From Cytobacillus citreus (lineage in GTDB: Bacteria; Bacillota; Bacilli; Bacillales; Cytobacillaceae), in the NCBI RefSeq assembly GCF_018343665.1, contig NZ_JAGYPM010000003.1, forward strand, positions 1 through 64,000: a stretch of DNA of 64,000 nt. Reading direction: 5' to 3'. The notes under the pieces were generated by a model, which worked only from the letters and a program-made list of their open reading frames with translations, had not been told where the DNA came from and did no database searches. Both the position numbers and the translations under genes were made by a program. Positions 1-7,999 of this stretch are shown piece after piece. How positions within the stretch are numbered: position 1 is the first letter of the stretch; each line of letters starts with the position of its first letter.

Positions 1-138
1 ATGTTTCTGTACGAATTTTCAGATACTTGAAGTACCGCTAACGATTTTGACCTTTTAGCGGTACTCCGTATCTGACCTCACTTTCATCCCACGTCTAAAG
101 ACGGGCTATGCCCGGTGTGGGCTTTCTCGTTCGGGAAA
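1..138. mobile_element. Terminal part of an IS200/IS605-type element
   Basis: This is the end of an insertion element that continues beyond the window. Positions 88-121 fold as an outer CCCAC/GTGGG stem enclosing two small hairpins (93-102 and 103-113), a subterminal palindrome of the kind used by HUH (Y1) transposases. A second strong hairpin has arms 31-41 and 55-65 (11 bp, perfect), extended by AGATAC/GTATCT at 21-26 and 68-73. The permease reading frame stops being recognisable at about 138-143, next to a TTAC when read in the permease direction. TTAC is the IS608-type target, which would make this the left end, but the end type is not certain. No transposase is in view. Confidence 0.6.
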
Positions 139-847
139 TCTGTAATACAATTGGTAAAAAGGCTTTGAATGTCGATGGCATTTTACCAAATGAACGAACA
201 ATTTCATCGTAATCTAATTCCTCGCCATCATCTTCCACTTCTATTTTTCTAGCAACCGTTGTCGCCCAAAAATAACCGACAACGGTTGCAGGAATAGCAA
301 CAATTAAACCGATTAAAATGATTGTCCCTAAGAAACCATCCGCTCCAATATTCCCTGCAGCTGCAATCGGGCCAGGAGTTGGCGGAACAAGTGTATGTGT
401 AGCGTATAAACCAGTTGCAAGTGCAACAGACATAGAGGCTAAGGCAACTTTCGCTCGTTTCGCTAATGCCTTTCTTAAACTGTTCAAAATAACAAAGCCA
501 GAGTCACAAAATACTGGGATTGAAACAATGTAACCGATTAAGCTCATCGCTAACTGTGGTCTTTTCGGCCCAACAATACGGAGAACTACTTCTGCCATTC
601 GTAAAGCAGCACCAGATTTCTCCAAGATTGTCCCAATAATTGTTCCGAATACAATGACTAGACCAATTCCGCCCATTATTCCACCGAAACCTGTATTGAT
701 ATTTTCTACAATTTTCATAAGCGGCATTCCAGAAGCAAACCCTACAAACAATGTACCTAACATAAGTGATAGAAAAGGATGCACTTTAAACTTAGTCGTA
801 GCAACGATAATTAACAATACTCCAATGGCTATTACAAGAAATAACAT
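95..847 (-). pseudogene. GntP-family gluconate-type permease, cut by an IS element
   Basis: This is the N-terminal half of a GntP-family proton symporter for gluconate or a related sugar acid. Family members have about 450 residues and 12-14 membrane segments; here roughly 235 residues match, with several hydrophobic segments and the family-like stretch THTLVPPTPGPIAAA. After the residues LPIVL the frame enters the insertion element and ends at 95. The start has a good site (GGAGGAAACAAA then ATG at 847). The gene lies 20 bp downstream of glycerate kinase, so it was probably the glycerate or gluconate importer of that operon. The truncation should abolish transport. The family call is firm; the substrate is inferred from context. 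Confidence 0.8.
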
Positions 848-867
848 TTTGTTTCCTCCTGCTTTTT

Positions 868-2007
868 CTATTTTTGTAAACTTATCATATAAGTACGGAT
901 GACCTGTTCAGCTGTTTGCTCGAGCAGTTCAGCTCCTCTTGTGATGGCTTCTTGAAGAGTCATAGGAGCATTTACAATGCTATTAACACTTGTAATCCCA
1001 TGCTGATACAAAACTTCAATTCCCTGACCAATTGATCCAGTAAGAGCAAATACCGGGATTCCCTTCTTTTTAGCGGCCTCTGCCACCCCCATTGGTGTTT
1101 TTCCAGATGCTGTTTGGAAATCAATTTGTCCTTCTCCAGTAAAAACACATTCTGCACCATCTAAATGTTGATCAAGCTTTGAATACTCTATAACAATGTC
1201 AATCCCTCTTTTTGTTTTTGATGGAAAAAAAGCTTGGAAAGCTCCACCAATTCCGCCTGCTGCGCCAGCACCAGGCTTATCATGCAATCGAATTCCTGTT
1301 TTCAGTACAACCAAATCAGCCCAATGAAGTAAGTTGTTGTCTAGAGCCTCCACCATTTCAGGTGTTGCTCCCTTTTGAGGTCCAAACACATGAGATGTTC
1401 CATCTTTACCAATAAATGGATTTTGCACATCTGTTGCAATCAAAAATTCACAATTGGAAATACGAGAATCAAAATCTTGGTCATCAATTTGGACAACTCT
1501 TGAAAGTTCACCGCCTCCAAAGCCAACAAGCTGATTGTTTGAATCTAACAACCTCATCCCCAAAGCTTGAAGCATGCCGATTCCACCATCATTGGTAGCG
1601 CTTCCACCAATCGCTAAAATGAATTTACGCAACCCATCATCCAGCGCTTTTTTAATTAATTGCCCTGTACCAAATGTTGTAGCAGCCATCGGATTGAGTT
1701 TTGTAGGATCGACAAGACATATGCCTGAAGCACTTGCCATTTCGATTACACAAGTTTCCTCGTCACCCAATATTCCATAAGCTGCTTCAACAGGATCTAG
1801 TAATGGTCCTTTAACTGTTAATTCAACCTTTCGTCCATTCGTTGCCGTAACTAAACTTTCCATCGTCCCCTCTCCACCATCGGCTACAGAAACGATAACT
1901 GTGTTTACTCCTTGTACTGCCTTTTTCACCCCTCTTTCAATTGCTTGTGCGGCTTCAAGTGCCGTCAAACTTCCCTTGAATGAATCGGGTGCAATGACAA
2001 TCTTCAT
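868..2007 (-). CDS. glxK: Glycerate kinase (GlxK/GarK family)
   Basis: This is an ATP-dependent cytosolic glycerate 2-kinase that feeds glycerate into lower glycolysis. The 379-residue length is normal. Visible family blocks are APDSFKGSLTA at the N-terminus, GGSATNDGGIGM near residue 120, GAGAAGGIGGAF in the middle and FTGEGQIDFQTASGKTP near residue 285. The start is ATG at 2007, because GGTGG lies about 8 nt upstream; the upstream GTG at 2019 is in frame but overlaps that site. It forms a unit with the disrupted GntP-type permease that follows on the same strand. The enzyme looks intact even though its likely transporter is broken. Assignment to the glxK/garK/glxK2 naming group is by family only. 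Confidence 0.9.
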   Translation of the reverse strand: MKIVIAPDSFKGSLTALEAAQAIERGVKKAVQGVNTVIVSVADGGEGTMESLVTATNGRKVELTVKGPLLDPVEAAYGILGDEETCVIEMASASGICLVDPTKLNPMAATTFGTGQLIKKALDDGLRKFILAIGGSATNDGGIGMLQALGMRLLDSNNQLVGFGGGELSRVVQIDDQDFDSRISNCEFLIATDVQNPFIGKDGTSHVFGPQKGATPEMVEALDNNLLHWADLVVLKTGIRLHDKPGAGAAGGIGGAFQAFFPSKTKRGIDIVIEYSKLDQHLDGAECVFTGEGQIDFQTASGKTPMGVAEAAKKKGIPVFALTGSIGQGIEVLYQHGITSVNSIVNAPMTLQEAITRGAELLEQTAEQVIRTYMISLQK

Positions 2008-2019
2008 ATTGCATACCAC

Positions 2020-2173
2020 CTTACTAAATAAATTATCTACTGTGGAAACAGCACTTAAAAGAATTAATATTTGAAGATTTAATTAATATTCCATTAAAAA
2101 GTGAATCTATTAATACGGCCCGCGATCGCTAAGTGCCTGAAGCGGAAATCAACAGGGAAGTTTAACATATCCA
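2020..2173. other. Intergenic stretch between feoB and the glycerate kinase gene
   Basis: The AT-rich DNA upstream of glycerate kinase should hold its promoter, but no clear -35/-10 pair stands out by eye. A short GC-richer patch lies at about 2117-2155. No reading frame of note is present. Confidence 0.5.
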
Positions 2174-2219
2174 TAAAAAAAACACCTCCAATTGTTAGTT
2201 GTGTCTAACAATTGAGGTG
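2174..2219 (-). terminator. Rho-independent terminator of the feo operon
   Basis: A long stem is formed by 2183-2198 and 2205-2219 (CTAACAATTG paired with CAATTGTTAG, plus CACCTC/GAGGTG with one bulge). On the minus strand it is followed by eight T (2175-2182). It sits about 45 bp after the feoB permease stop. Confidence 0.9.
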
Positions 2220-2263
2220 AAGTTAAACTAATTCTACTCACTCTTTTTTTATTCTTGTTTATT

Positions 2264-3637
2264 TTATATCCACCCTAGCAACCTTGCTGTTTGTGCAATG
2301 ATAAACGTTACAAGAATAGCGATTACTGTTGGAATAAGGAACGCAAGAAAAGTCCATTTCTTACTTTTCGTTTCTTTATAAATATTAATTAGTGTTGTTC
2401 CACATGGATAGTGCAGGAGAGAAAATAACATCATGTTAAGCGCTGTTACCCATGTCCATCCTTGTTCAAGAAAAATTTTCTTTAAGTCTACTAAGCTATC
2501 AACCTCTGTGAGAGCGCCAGTTGATAAATATCCCATCAAAAGTATAGGAAGCACAATTTCATTAGCAGGCAAACCTAAAATAAATGCCAACATGATGTAA
2601 CCATCTAATCCTAGCATTTGTCCGAACGGGTCCAAAAATTGAACCATATACATTAAGATACTTGTGTCACCAATGTATATATTTGCAACGACCCAAGTTA
2701 ATATTGCTGCTGGTGCTGCTACCTTAACAGCTCTCACTAATACTGCCCATGATTTTGTAAGAGATGATCGGATTACCGTATCAAAGAACTTCGGACGGCG
2801 GTATGGAGGTAATTCCAACGTATAATGAGTAGGAACACCTTTTAGCGCTGTTTTGGAAAGAACCCATGAAACAAAAAAGGTGACTATAATCCCAAATAAG
2901 ACCAGTCCGACAATTACCCCAGTTGTTACAAGTGATTTAAGTCCGCCAGTAAAATTTGCCGCCATAAAAAGAGATGCAAATACAATTAATGTGCCCCAAC
3001 GTCCATTACATGGAACAAAATTATTCGTTAAGATTGCTAGCATACGCTCTCTTGGCGATTCAATAATTCGAGTAGAAATAACTGCTGCTGCGTTACAACC
3101 AAACCCCATCGCCATTGTTAGTGATTGCTTTCCATGAGCCCCAACTTTTTTAAATATCCGATCCATATTGAATGCTACACGTGGCAGATAGCCATAGTTT
3201 TCTAAAAGAGCGAATGTTGGAAAAAAGATAGCCATAGGTGGAAGCATAACACTTATGACCCAAGTTGTTCCCCTATATAAGCCTAATACCAATACACCAT
3301 GAAGCCAATCTGGAGCATGAATAAAGGTAAAGAATGCAGTTAAATAATTTTCTAACCATCCAAAAAACTCTGCCAGCATTGTAGAGGGAATATTAGCACC
3401 GGCAATGGTTATATAAAAAACAAGCCCTAACATAACAATCATTATTGGAAACCCAAGGAAAGGAGAAGTAAATATCGCATCTAACTTTTCTGTCTTCGTA
3501 TCACTTTTTGATTTCGAATAAGTGACTCCTTCTTGACATAATTGGTTACTCCTCTGATATAAATGATGAACAATTTCGTCCCTAAGCTTTGGTGAAGAAA
3601 GTTGTTGCGCTTCAGAGAATAGCTGTTGAATATTCAT
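2264..3637 (-). CDS. feoB: FeoB C-terminal permease part (split gene)
   Basis: This is the membrane channel half of the ferrous iron transporter FeoB. The 457 residues contain two Gate/nucleoside-recognition-type domains and about 8 membrane segments; conserved stretches are GFGCNAAAV (residues near 200, with the family cysteine) and FVPCNGRWG, plus LPANEIVLPI later. In most bacteria this part is fused to the N-terminal G domain. Here the G domain is a separate upstream gene, and the two overlap by 26 nt in different frames. A GGAGGAGG site lies 12 nt before the ATG at 3637, which suggests true independent initiation. Split FeoB proteins are known in Firmicutes, so this is probably functional. 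A recent frameshift remains possible. Confidence 0.85.
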   Translation of the reverse strand: MNIQQLFSEAQQLSSPKLRDEIVHHLYQRSNQLCQEGVTYSKSKSDTKTEKLDAIFTSPFLGFPIMIVMLGLVFYITIAGANIPSTMLAEFFGWLENYLTAFFTFIHAPDWLHGVLVLGLYRGTTWVISVMLPPMAIFFPTFALLENYGYLPRVAFNMDRIFKKVGAHGKQSLTMAMGFGCNAAAVISTRIIESPRERMLAILTNNFVPCNGRWGTLIVFASLFMAANFTGGLKSLVTTGVIVGLVLFGIIVTFFVSWVLSKTALKGVPTHYTLELPPYRRPKFFDTVIRSSLTKSWAVLVRAVKVAAPAAILTWVVANIYIGDTSILMYMVQFLDPFGQMLGLDGYIMLAFILGLPANEIVLPILLMGYLSTGALTEVDSLVDLKKIFLEQGWTWVTALNMMLFSLLHYPCGTTLINIYKETKSKKWTFLAFLIPTVIAILVTFIIAQTARLLGWI

Positions 3638-4334
3638 CTGTTATCTTAACCTCCTCCAATCGCAGACGTTTATTTATTTCATTTAGTAACTTCTCATCTC
3701 CATCTAGTAATCTTAGTGAAACCCAACGTGACGATAAACGATCTCCAATCATTCCTCTTATATATGGTTCGATTTTATAAATTTGTTCTTCGATTTCATC
3801 GGAATATGTCATTAGAGTTGGCTTACATTCTATCGTTCCATTTGCAATCCGTTCGATCGTATCAAGCAACAGGTCAAAACCTACTTTGTTTCGTGCTGAT
3901 AACTTAATAACTGGAACGCCGAGTTTATTAGTTAAAATACGTTCATTAATCTTGATGCCTTTTTTTTCTGCTTCATCTATTAAGTTAATGCAAACGATCA
4001 CATTGGTTGTCATTTCCAAAACTTGCAATGCTAGATTGAAATTCCTCTCTAATGATGTTGCATCTAACACGACAAGCGTTACATCTGGTTTTTCAAAAAC
4101 AATATAATTCCTAGCTACTTCTTCATCCGTTGAATTTGAAAATAGAGAGTACGTACCTGGAAGATCAATAAAACTATATGTTTTTCCTTTATATTGAACT
4201 TTGCCTTCTGCAAGCGAAACGGTCTTACCTGCCCAATTTCCTGTATGTTGTCTAAGGCCGGTTAGGGCATTGAATAAGGTGCTTTTTCCAGTATTCGGGT
4301 TTCCTGCTAAGGCAACTCTAATTGGATTTGTCAT
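3612..4334 (-). CDS. feoB: FeoB N-terminal GTPase domain (split gene)
   Basis: This is the G domain and helical spacer of FeoB, which gates Fe(II) uptake with GTP. G motifs visible are GNPNTGKST (G1, residues 11-19), DLPGTYS (G3), NLIDE (G4-like, in place of NxxD) and SARNKVG (G5-like). The following 70 residues resemble the helical GDI region. It is 240 residues long and stops at 3612, after the start of the permease half. It overlaps feoA by 17 nt. Together feoA, feoB-N and feoB-C form one operon. NLID at G4 matches normal FeoB usage (NxxD). The separate reading frame makes the two halves assemble in trans if functional. Confidence 0.85.
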   Translation of the reverse strand: MTNPIRVALAGNPNTGKSTLFNALTGLRQHTGNWAGKTVSLAEGKVQYKGKTYSFIDLPGTYSLFSNSTDEEVARNYIVFEKPDVTLVVLDATSLERNFNLALQVLEMTTNVIVCINLIDEAEKKGIKINERILTNKLGVPVIKLSARNKVGFDLLLDTIERIANGTIECKPTLMTYSDEIEEQIYKIEPYIRGMIGDRLSSRWVSLRLLDGDEKLLNEINKRLRLEEVKITDEYSTAIL

Positions 4335-4578
4335 TGCTGATCAGCTCCCCTTCGATTTTGGAACTCTCTTCTTTCCTTAATGCAATCGTTGTTTGACTTA
4401 CTCGAAAAGCGATTGGATCTCCAAGAGGGCTTTTTTTAAGAACTTCAATTATGGCTCCCGGCACAAACCCTAGGTCTAATAACCTTCTTCTCATTACTCC
4501 TTCTAAAAAGATATCAGTAATACGGATGAAATCACCTTTTTTCCCTTGATATAAGGTCAACCTATTGGTTGTATGCAT
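4318..4578 (-). CDS. feoA: FeoA ferrous iron transport accessory protein
   Basis: This small SH3-like cytosolic protein is required for FeoB function. The 86 residues carry the family pattern VMRRRLLDLGFVPGA near residue 28 and a basic, Ser/Lys-rich tail. It begins at ATG 4578 with AGAGGTG about 7 nt upstream. It is the first gene of the feo operon and overlaps the FeoB G-domain gene by 17 nt, so translation is probably coupled. A strong sigma-A type promoter lies 50-80 bp upstream. The length of 75-90 residues is typical for FeoA. Confidence 0.88.
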   Translation of the reverse strand: MHTTNRLTLYQGKKGDFIRITDIFLEGVMRRRLLDLGFVPGAIIEVLKKSPLGDPIAFRVSQTTIALRKEESSKIEGELISNDKSN

Positions 4579-4627
4579 ATTTTTTTCACCTCTGCCTTTA
4601 TTTTTCCCTAGCGCAACTTTTAGTATA

Positions 4628-4656
4628 ATAATACGAATATATTTTTATATTGTCAA
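4628..4656 (-). promoter_or_regulatory. Sigma-A type promoter of the feo operon
   Basis: On the minus strand TTGACA (4651-4656) and TATTAT (4628-4633) are separated by exactly 17 nt. AT-rich hexamer-like repeats (GATAAT, GACAAT) overlap and precede the -35, which could be a weak Fur-type box. The match to the 7-1-7 Fur consensus is poor, so only the promoter is claimed. Confidence 0.7.
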
Positions 4657-4778
4657 TGGTATTATCATATTCATTAAAAATTTTCAAAAAAATTACACTC
4701 TATATAACCATCGTTATGCAGGGTTATTAACACATGTGATAATTCGGAGACTTATACTCCATGTACATTACACCTCGT

Positions 4779-4818
4779 TTAAAAAATAAGCGCTGCTGAA
4801 ACTTAGTTCAACAGCGCT
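4779..4818 (-). terminator. Rho-independent terminator
   Basis: The stem AGCGCTG...CAGCGCT (4789-4818) is followed on the minus strand by a T-rich run. It lies downstream of the TetR remnant. Confidence 0.7.
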
Positions 4819-4960
4819 TTCATCATTTATATAAATGTATAACAAATCCATTGATCTAATTGTAAATAAAACTCCAAATGGATAGGACCACCTTTAATAG
4901 GGTATTCCCTTTTTTGGCTCATAATAGAGTCAATAATTAAACTGAAAATTGGGACACTAT

Positions 4961-5184
4961 TTATGCAACACTAGTGTTTTTAATTAAATAATTTATAAAC
5001 ATCTTTTTCCCTTCCTCAACCACTTGTTCGTAAGGATTATCTTGATCCATGGTGGCATATTGAAAACTAATGCCATTTATTATGCTCCAGAACAATCTTG
5101 CTATAAGATCATTGTTAAATGTTGTTAGAAATTCTCCACTGTCTTTACCTTCTTGAAGCATATCAATAACGACTTTATTGTAGT
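4961..5184 (-). pseudogene. TetR-family regulator, C-terminal remnant
   Basis: About 70 residues of a TetR-type ligand-binding domain survive, reading YYNKVVIDMLQEG then KDSGEFLTTFNNDLIARLFWSI. This matches the usual sequence after the third helix of the C-terminal domain. No helix-turn-helix half exists upstream. Instead, the frame runs into the remnant of an unrelated HAD phosphatase gene at about 5180-5190. The remnant has a terminator downstream. It looks like the product of a deletion that fused two gene ends. It is unlikely to make a working regulator. Confidence 0.65.
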
Positions 5185-5437
5185 AATGCCTTCAAATAAT
5201 GTAACCTCTTGACTGGATTGACGATAGTGGCTATAAAGTTCAGGAATAATGATTGGCATTTTATACATCGGAAAATTTAGCATCTTACTGCGCTCTTTTA
5301 TGGAAAGTTTTTTATATCTTCTAATTCACCAAATGCAAGTTTCTTAAATCCATGTTTATCAGCTAAATTGATACAAATGTATTCTGAGAATTTGCCAGAG
5401 TACCATCGAAATCAAATATAATATATTTAATCATCAT
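5185..5437 (-). pseudogene. HAD-family phosphatase, frameshifted N-terminal remnant
   Basis: Starting at ATG 5437 (AGAGGGG upstream) the frame reads MMIKYIIFDFDGTLANS, the DxDGT nucleophile motif of HAD hydrolases. It meets a TAG after 24 codons. Related sequence continues in other frames (ADKHGFKKL, then LSIKERSKMLNFPMYKMP), showing at least two frame changes. The similarity ends near 5185 where TetR sequence begins. The core and cap domains are missing, so no phosphatase can be made. Confidence 0.65.
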
Positions 5438-5466
5438 TTCCCCTCTTTTCTCTTTTAAAATTTCAT

Positions 5467-5820
5467 TTAAATAAAAAATACAATTGCAGCTGCTGCCACA
5501 CTAATAAAAACTGATGATATTACATAAATGAATGCTATTTTAAATTGTTTTTCTAGAAGAAGTTTAACGGTTTCATTGCTAAATGTTGAAAAGGTTGTAA
5601 AAGCCCCGCAGAACCCTATTCCAAACATAAACCATACCCAATCTTGGATTTGGTTTGTTATATGTAATTTTGCAAGTAATCCTAATAATAATGACCCTGT
5701 AAGGTTAATGATCCATGTTCCTAATGGAAAAGTACCTTTTGATTTTTTATTAATAAAAGCACCTATTAAATACCTTAACAATGCCCCAAATGAGCCGCCT
5801 ACTCCAATTATCCAAATCAT
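5467..5820 (-). CDS. crcB2: Fluoride channel subunit CrcB (Fluc), second copy
   Basis: This is a small membrane protein exporting fluoride by dimerising with its partner. The 117 residues form four membrane helices with the family signatures GGSFGALLRYLIG at the N-terminus, NLTGSLLLG and GFCGAFTTFSTFSNET (the Phe-box region lining the pores). The ATG at 5820 overlaps the stop of the upstream crcB copy (ATGA). This fits the paired heterodimeric CrcB1/CrcB2 seen in Bacillus (yhdU/yhdV). I found no fluoride riboswitch upstream of the pair. Confidence 0.93.
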   Translation of the reverse strand: MIWIIGVGGSFGALLRYLIGAFINKKSKGTFPLGTWIINLTGSLLLGLLAKLHITNQIQDWVWFMFGIGFCGAFTTFSTFSNETVKLLLEKQFKIAFIYVISSVFISVAAAAIVFFI

Positions 5821-6206
5821 AAAACATCAACTTTTTCTTTATTATTTAATGTGGCTAATTTATATCCAAGAAAAGCAAAGACTAATCCTAGTGTGACACT
5901 TAATAATACATAAATGATAGCTAAAAAATAATCTTTATTTACAATTAAATAAATGGTTTCCACTGAAAAGGTAGAGAAAGTTGTAAAAGAACCTAGGAAG
6001 CCTGTACCAACAAATAATGACAATCTTTTCATAGCTTTTCTTCTTTGACTTATAAATGTTAAGAGCCACCCAAGAACTAGAGAGCCTGTAAGATTTATGA
6101 AAAATGTTCCTAATGGAAATCCATTATTAATATGCACCCATTCTCCGATTCCGTATCTTGTTATAGCACCAAAAAATCCGCCAATCATTACCAAAAGAAT
6201 ATTCAA
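5817..6206 (-). CDS. crcB1: Fluoride channel subunit CrcB (Fluc), first copy
   Basis: This is the first of two overlapping fluoride channel genes. It has four predicted helices and the same signatures: GGFFGAITRYGIGEW, NLTGSLVLG and GFLGSFTTFSTFSVET. The best start is TTG at 6206, because GAGGTG lies 9 nt upstream; a GTG at 6218 is inside that site. The next gene overlaps by 4 nt, so the two subunits are translationally coupled. Expression control is unclear: the 160-bp upstream gap shared with the divergent VOC gene lacks the GGNGATGG-type fluoride riboswitch core. Confidence 0.92.
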   Translation of the reverse strand: MNILLVMIGGFFGAITRYGIGEWVHINNGFPLGTFFINLTGSLVLGWLLTFISQRRKAMKRLSLFVGTGFLGSFTTFSTFSVETIYLIVNKDYFLAIIYVLLSVTLGLVFAFLGYKLATLNNKEKVDVL

Positions 6207-6392
6207 TAATTTGTACACCTCAAATTAATATTTATCTGTATGGATATCATACCAAAAAATAGAAAAAGATAAAGGTTGACTAGTCCCTATATTATTGTAA
6301 ATTTTTTGTTGAAATATTTTTATTATATATCATGAAATGATACAATAATTGATGTAAATTGTTTTTAAATTTGATCTTTAGGGGTGACTAAA

Positions 6393-6815
6393 GTGGCTAT
6401 TAATGTCTATCTTAATTTTAATGGAAATTGCCGAGAAGCAGCAGAGTTTTACGCAGAGGTTTTTGGAACAGAGAAACCACAATTTATGACTTTTGGTGAA
6501 TCACCTCAAGATCCTAATTATCCCCTTCCAGAAGAGGCAAAAGATTTAATCATGCATACTCGACTTAATATTGATGGCAGCAACGTAATGTTTTCTGATA
6601 CTTTTCCAGGAATGCCATTTGTTGAAGGCAATAATATCACCCTTGCCATTGTCAATAAAGATTTAGATGGTTTGAAATCTACTTTCGAGAAACTTAAAGT
6701 TGGTGGTACAGTTGCCATGGAACTTCAAGAAACATTTTGGAGCAAATGTTATGGCCAGTTAACTGATAAGTTTGGTGTTAATTGGCAGTTCAACTTCGAA
6801 AGTGAAGAAATGTAA
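6393..6815 (+). CDS. VOC-family PhnB/YjdN-like protein
   Basis: This is a glyoxalase/bleomycin-resistance fold protein of the PhnB (3-demethylubiquinone-9 methyltransferase-like) group. It opens VAINVYLNFNGNCREAAEFYAEVFG, the standard first repeat, and ends FGVNWQFNF. The 140-residue length is normal. The preferred start is GTG at 6393, since GGGGTG lies 6 nt upstream; a GTG at 6384 is within that site. It stands alone with its own terminator. The substrate is unknown; members of this family are usually annotated only by fold. Confidence 0.85.
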   Translation: MAINVYLNFNGNCREAAEFYAEVFGTEKPQFMTFGESPQDPNYPLPEEAKDLIMHTRLNIDGSNVMFSDTFPGMPFVEGNNITLAIVNKDLDGLKSTFEKLKVGGTVAMELQETFWSKCYGQLTDKFGVNWQFNFESEEM

Positions 6816-6826
6816 TGTAATTTATA

Positions 6827-6866
6827 AAATGGAGCATCCACCTTAGTGAGATGTTCCATTTTTTTA
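6827..6866 (+). terminator. Rho-independent terminator after the VOC gene
   Basis: AATGGA-CATC (6828-6838) pairs with GATG-TCCATT (6850-6860) and is followed by a run of T. Confidence 0.85.
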
Positions 6867-6987
6867 TTAAATGCCTCTAGTTATTCCTTTTAGTCGCATC
6901 CCCTTACTTCCTCCAAGAATTCAACCTTATCCCTTTTCACCTGACTAGCAGATAATACATATTTTAAGGTTAAGGAGTGGGTAATTG

Positions 6988-7722
6988 ATGACTTTACTAC
7001 AGAAATCACAACTTGAAGAGCTTTCAAAAAAATCTTGGCAATATCATGCTTATAATCATTTTAAAAATAAAATAATCGATAAAAAGAACCTTTTCCCTTG
7101 TATACCAGCCACTCAAGCATTTTCATTAAGCCATTTAAGATACGGTTTTGTTGGAAGTCCTATAAGTCCCGAAACTTCCAAAGAATTGGCAGAATTACTA
7201 AAGGATTATTCGATTCACTATAAAGACTTCGGAAAATATACATCACTCATCGTTTTTTTTAATACTTCCCAAGAATTGAAATTAAAATCCAATGTAGAAG
7301 ACTTCGAAGCTTTTTTTTGGCAACATCTTATTAATTTAAATAACCTCGATGAAGTACAATGGCCGGTAAAGATTCCTAAAAACCCAGATAATCCTTTTTG
7401 GGAATTTTGTTTTCACGGCGAGCAATATTTTATGTACTGTGCTACTCCCGCTCATAAAAATAGAAAAAGCAGATATTTCCCTTATATGTTATTAGCTTTA
7501 ACCCCTCGATCTGTGCTAATGGAATTTAATACAAATGAACAATTTGCGCTTAAAGTAAAAAAACAGATTCGAAGCAGATTAAAAGATTATGATACATTAC
7601 CTATCCACTCTTCCTTAAATAGCTATGGAAACAAAGACAATTATGAATGGAAACAATATTATTTACATGATGATCATACTGAATTAATACAATGTCCGTT
7701 TACAAAAAGAAATAAGAATTAA
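6988..7722 (+). CDS. YqcI/YcgG family protein
   Basis: This 244-residue cytosolic protein matches the YqcI/YcgG family by the stretch FPCIPATQAFSLSHLRYGFVG (only its core quoted: FPCIPATQ, LRYGF) and by FWQHL and FWEFCFHGEQYF further on. The biochemical function of the family is unknown. The start is ATG 6988 with AAGGAGTGG about 8 nt upstream. It is a single-gene unit followed by two terminator-like hairpins. Nothing around it indicates a pathway. No membrane segment or signal peptide is visible. Confidence 0.8.
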   Translation: MTLLQKSQLEELSKKSWQYHAYNHFKNKIIDKKNLFPCIPATQAFSLSHLRYGFVGSPISPETSKELAELLKDYSIHYKDFGKYTSLIVFFNTSQELKLKSNVEDFEAFFWQHLINLNNLDEVQWPVKIPKNPDNPFWEFCFHGEQYFMYCATPAHKNRKSRYFPYMLLALTPRSVLMEFNTNEQFALKVKKQIRSRLKDYDTLPIHSSLNSYGNKDNYEWKQYYLHDDHTELIQCPFTKRNKN

Positions 7723-7725
7723 AAA

Positions 7726-7750
7726 CCCTTCCAAATATGGAAGGATTTTT
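7726..7750 (+). terminator. Rho-independent terminator after the YqcI-like gene
   Basis: CCTTCC (7727-7732) pairs with GGAAGG (7739-7744), followed by T5. A-rich DNA on the other side makes it possibly bidirectional. Confidence 0.8.
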
Positions 7751-7806
7751 AATGTAATATATTTAAGGTTAAAATACTGTACTTTTTGAAAATAAGTTTG
7801 AAATAA

Positions 7807-7971
7807 TTACAAACCTCCGCAAGAGGAATTATTATTTTCCTCTTTTTTTTCGGTTGTTACAGATTCTAATCCATAGCCAGTAGAACTAATTTCTAATACT
7901 TCTTTATTTGTTGTCCCTTTTAAGCTTTGCTTTAATTCTTCACCTTTTTGTCCTAATTGATTTTCTTTCAT
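7807..7971 (-). CDS. Small 54-residue peptide with C-terminal Ser-Ser-Cys-Gly-Gly-Leu
   Basis: I do not recognise this small gene. It has a convincing start: GGAGG at 7979-7983 with 7 nt to ATG 7971 (an ATG at 7977 is too close to the site). The peptide is hydrophilic, opens MKENQLGQKGEELKQ, has a central EVLEISSTGYG and ends KEENNNSSCGGL with a single cysteine. No signal peptide or membrane segment is seen. It lies 29 bp downstream of the GtrA gene, so it may be the last gene of the glycosylation operon. Its 3' codons overlap a plus-strand terminator. A modified-peptide precursor is imaginable, but no maturation enzymes are adjacent. Confidence 0.55.
   Translation of the reverse strand: MKENQLGQKGEELKQSLKGTTNKEVLEISSTGYGLESVTTEKKEENNNSSCGGL
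7822..7850 (+). terminator. Plus-strand terminator inside the 3' end of the small peptide gene
   Basis: AGAGGAA (7822-7828) pairs with TTCCTCT (7837-7843) and runs into T8 on the plus strand. It would stop read-through from the YqcI-like gene. Confidence 0.7.
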
Positions 7972-7999
7972 TTTCATGCCTCCATATTATTTTTTCACT

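Noticed and set aside
4651..4680. Fur box before feoA
   Set aside because: GATAAT-like hexamers are present but the match to the 7-1-7 palindrome is poor.
6219..6383. Fluoride riboswitch before crcB
   Set aside because: The GGNGATGG core and pseudoknot partner are absent on the minus strand.
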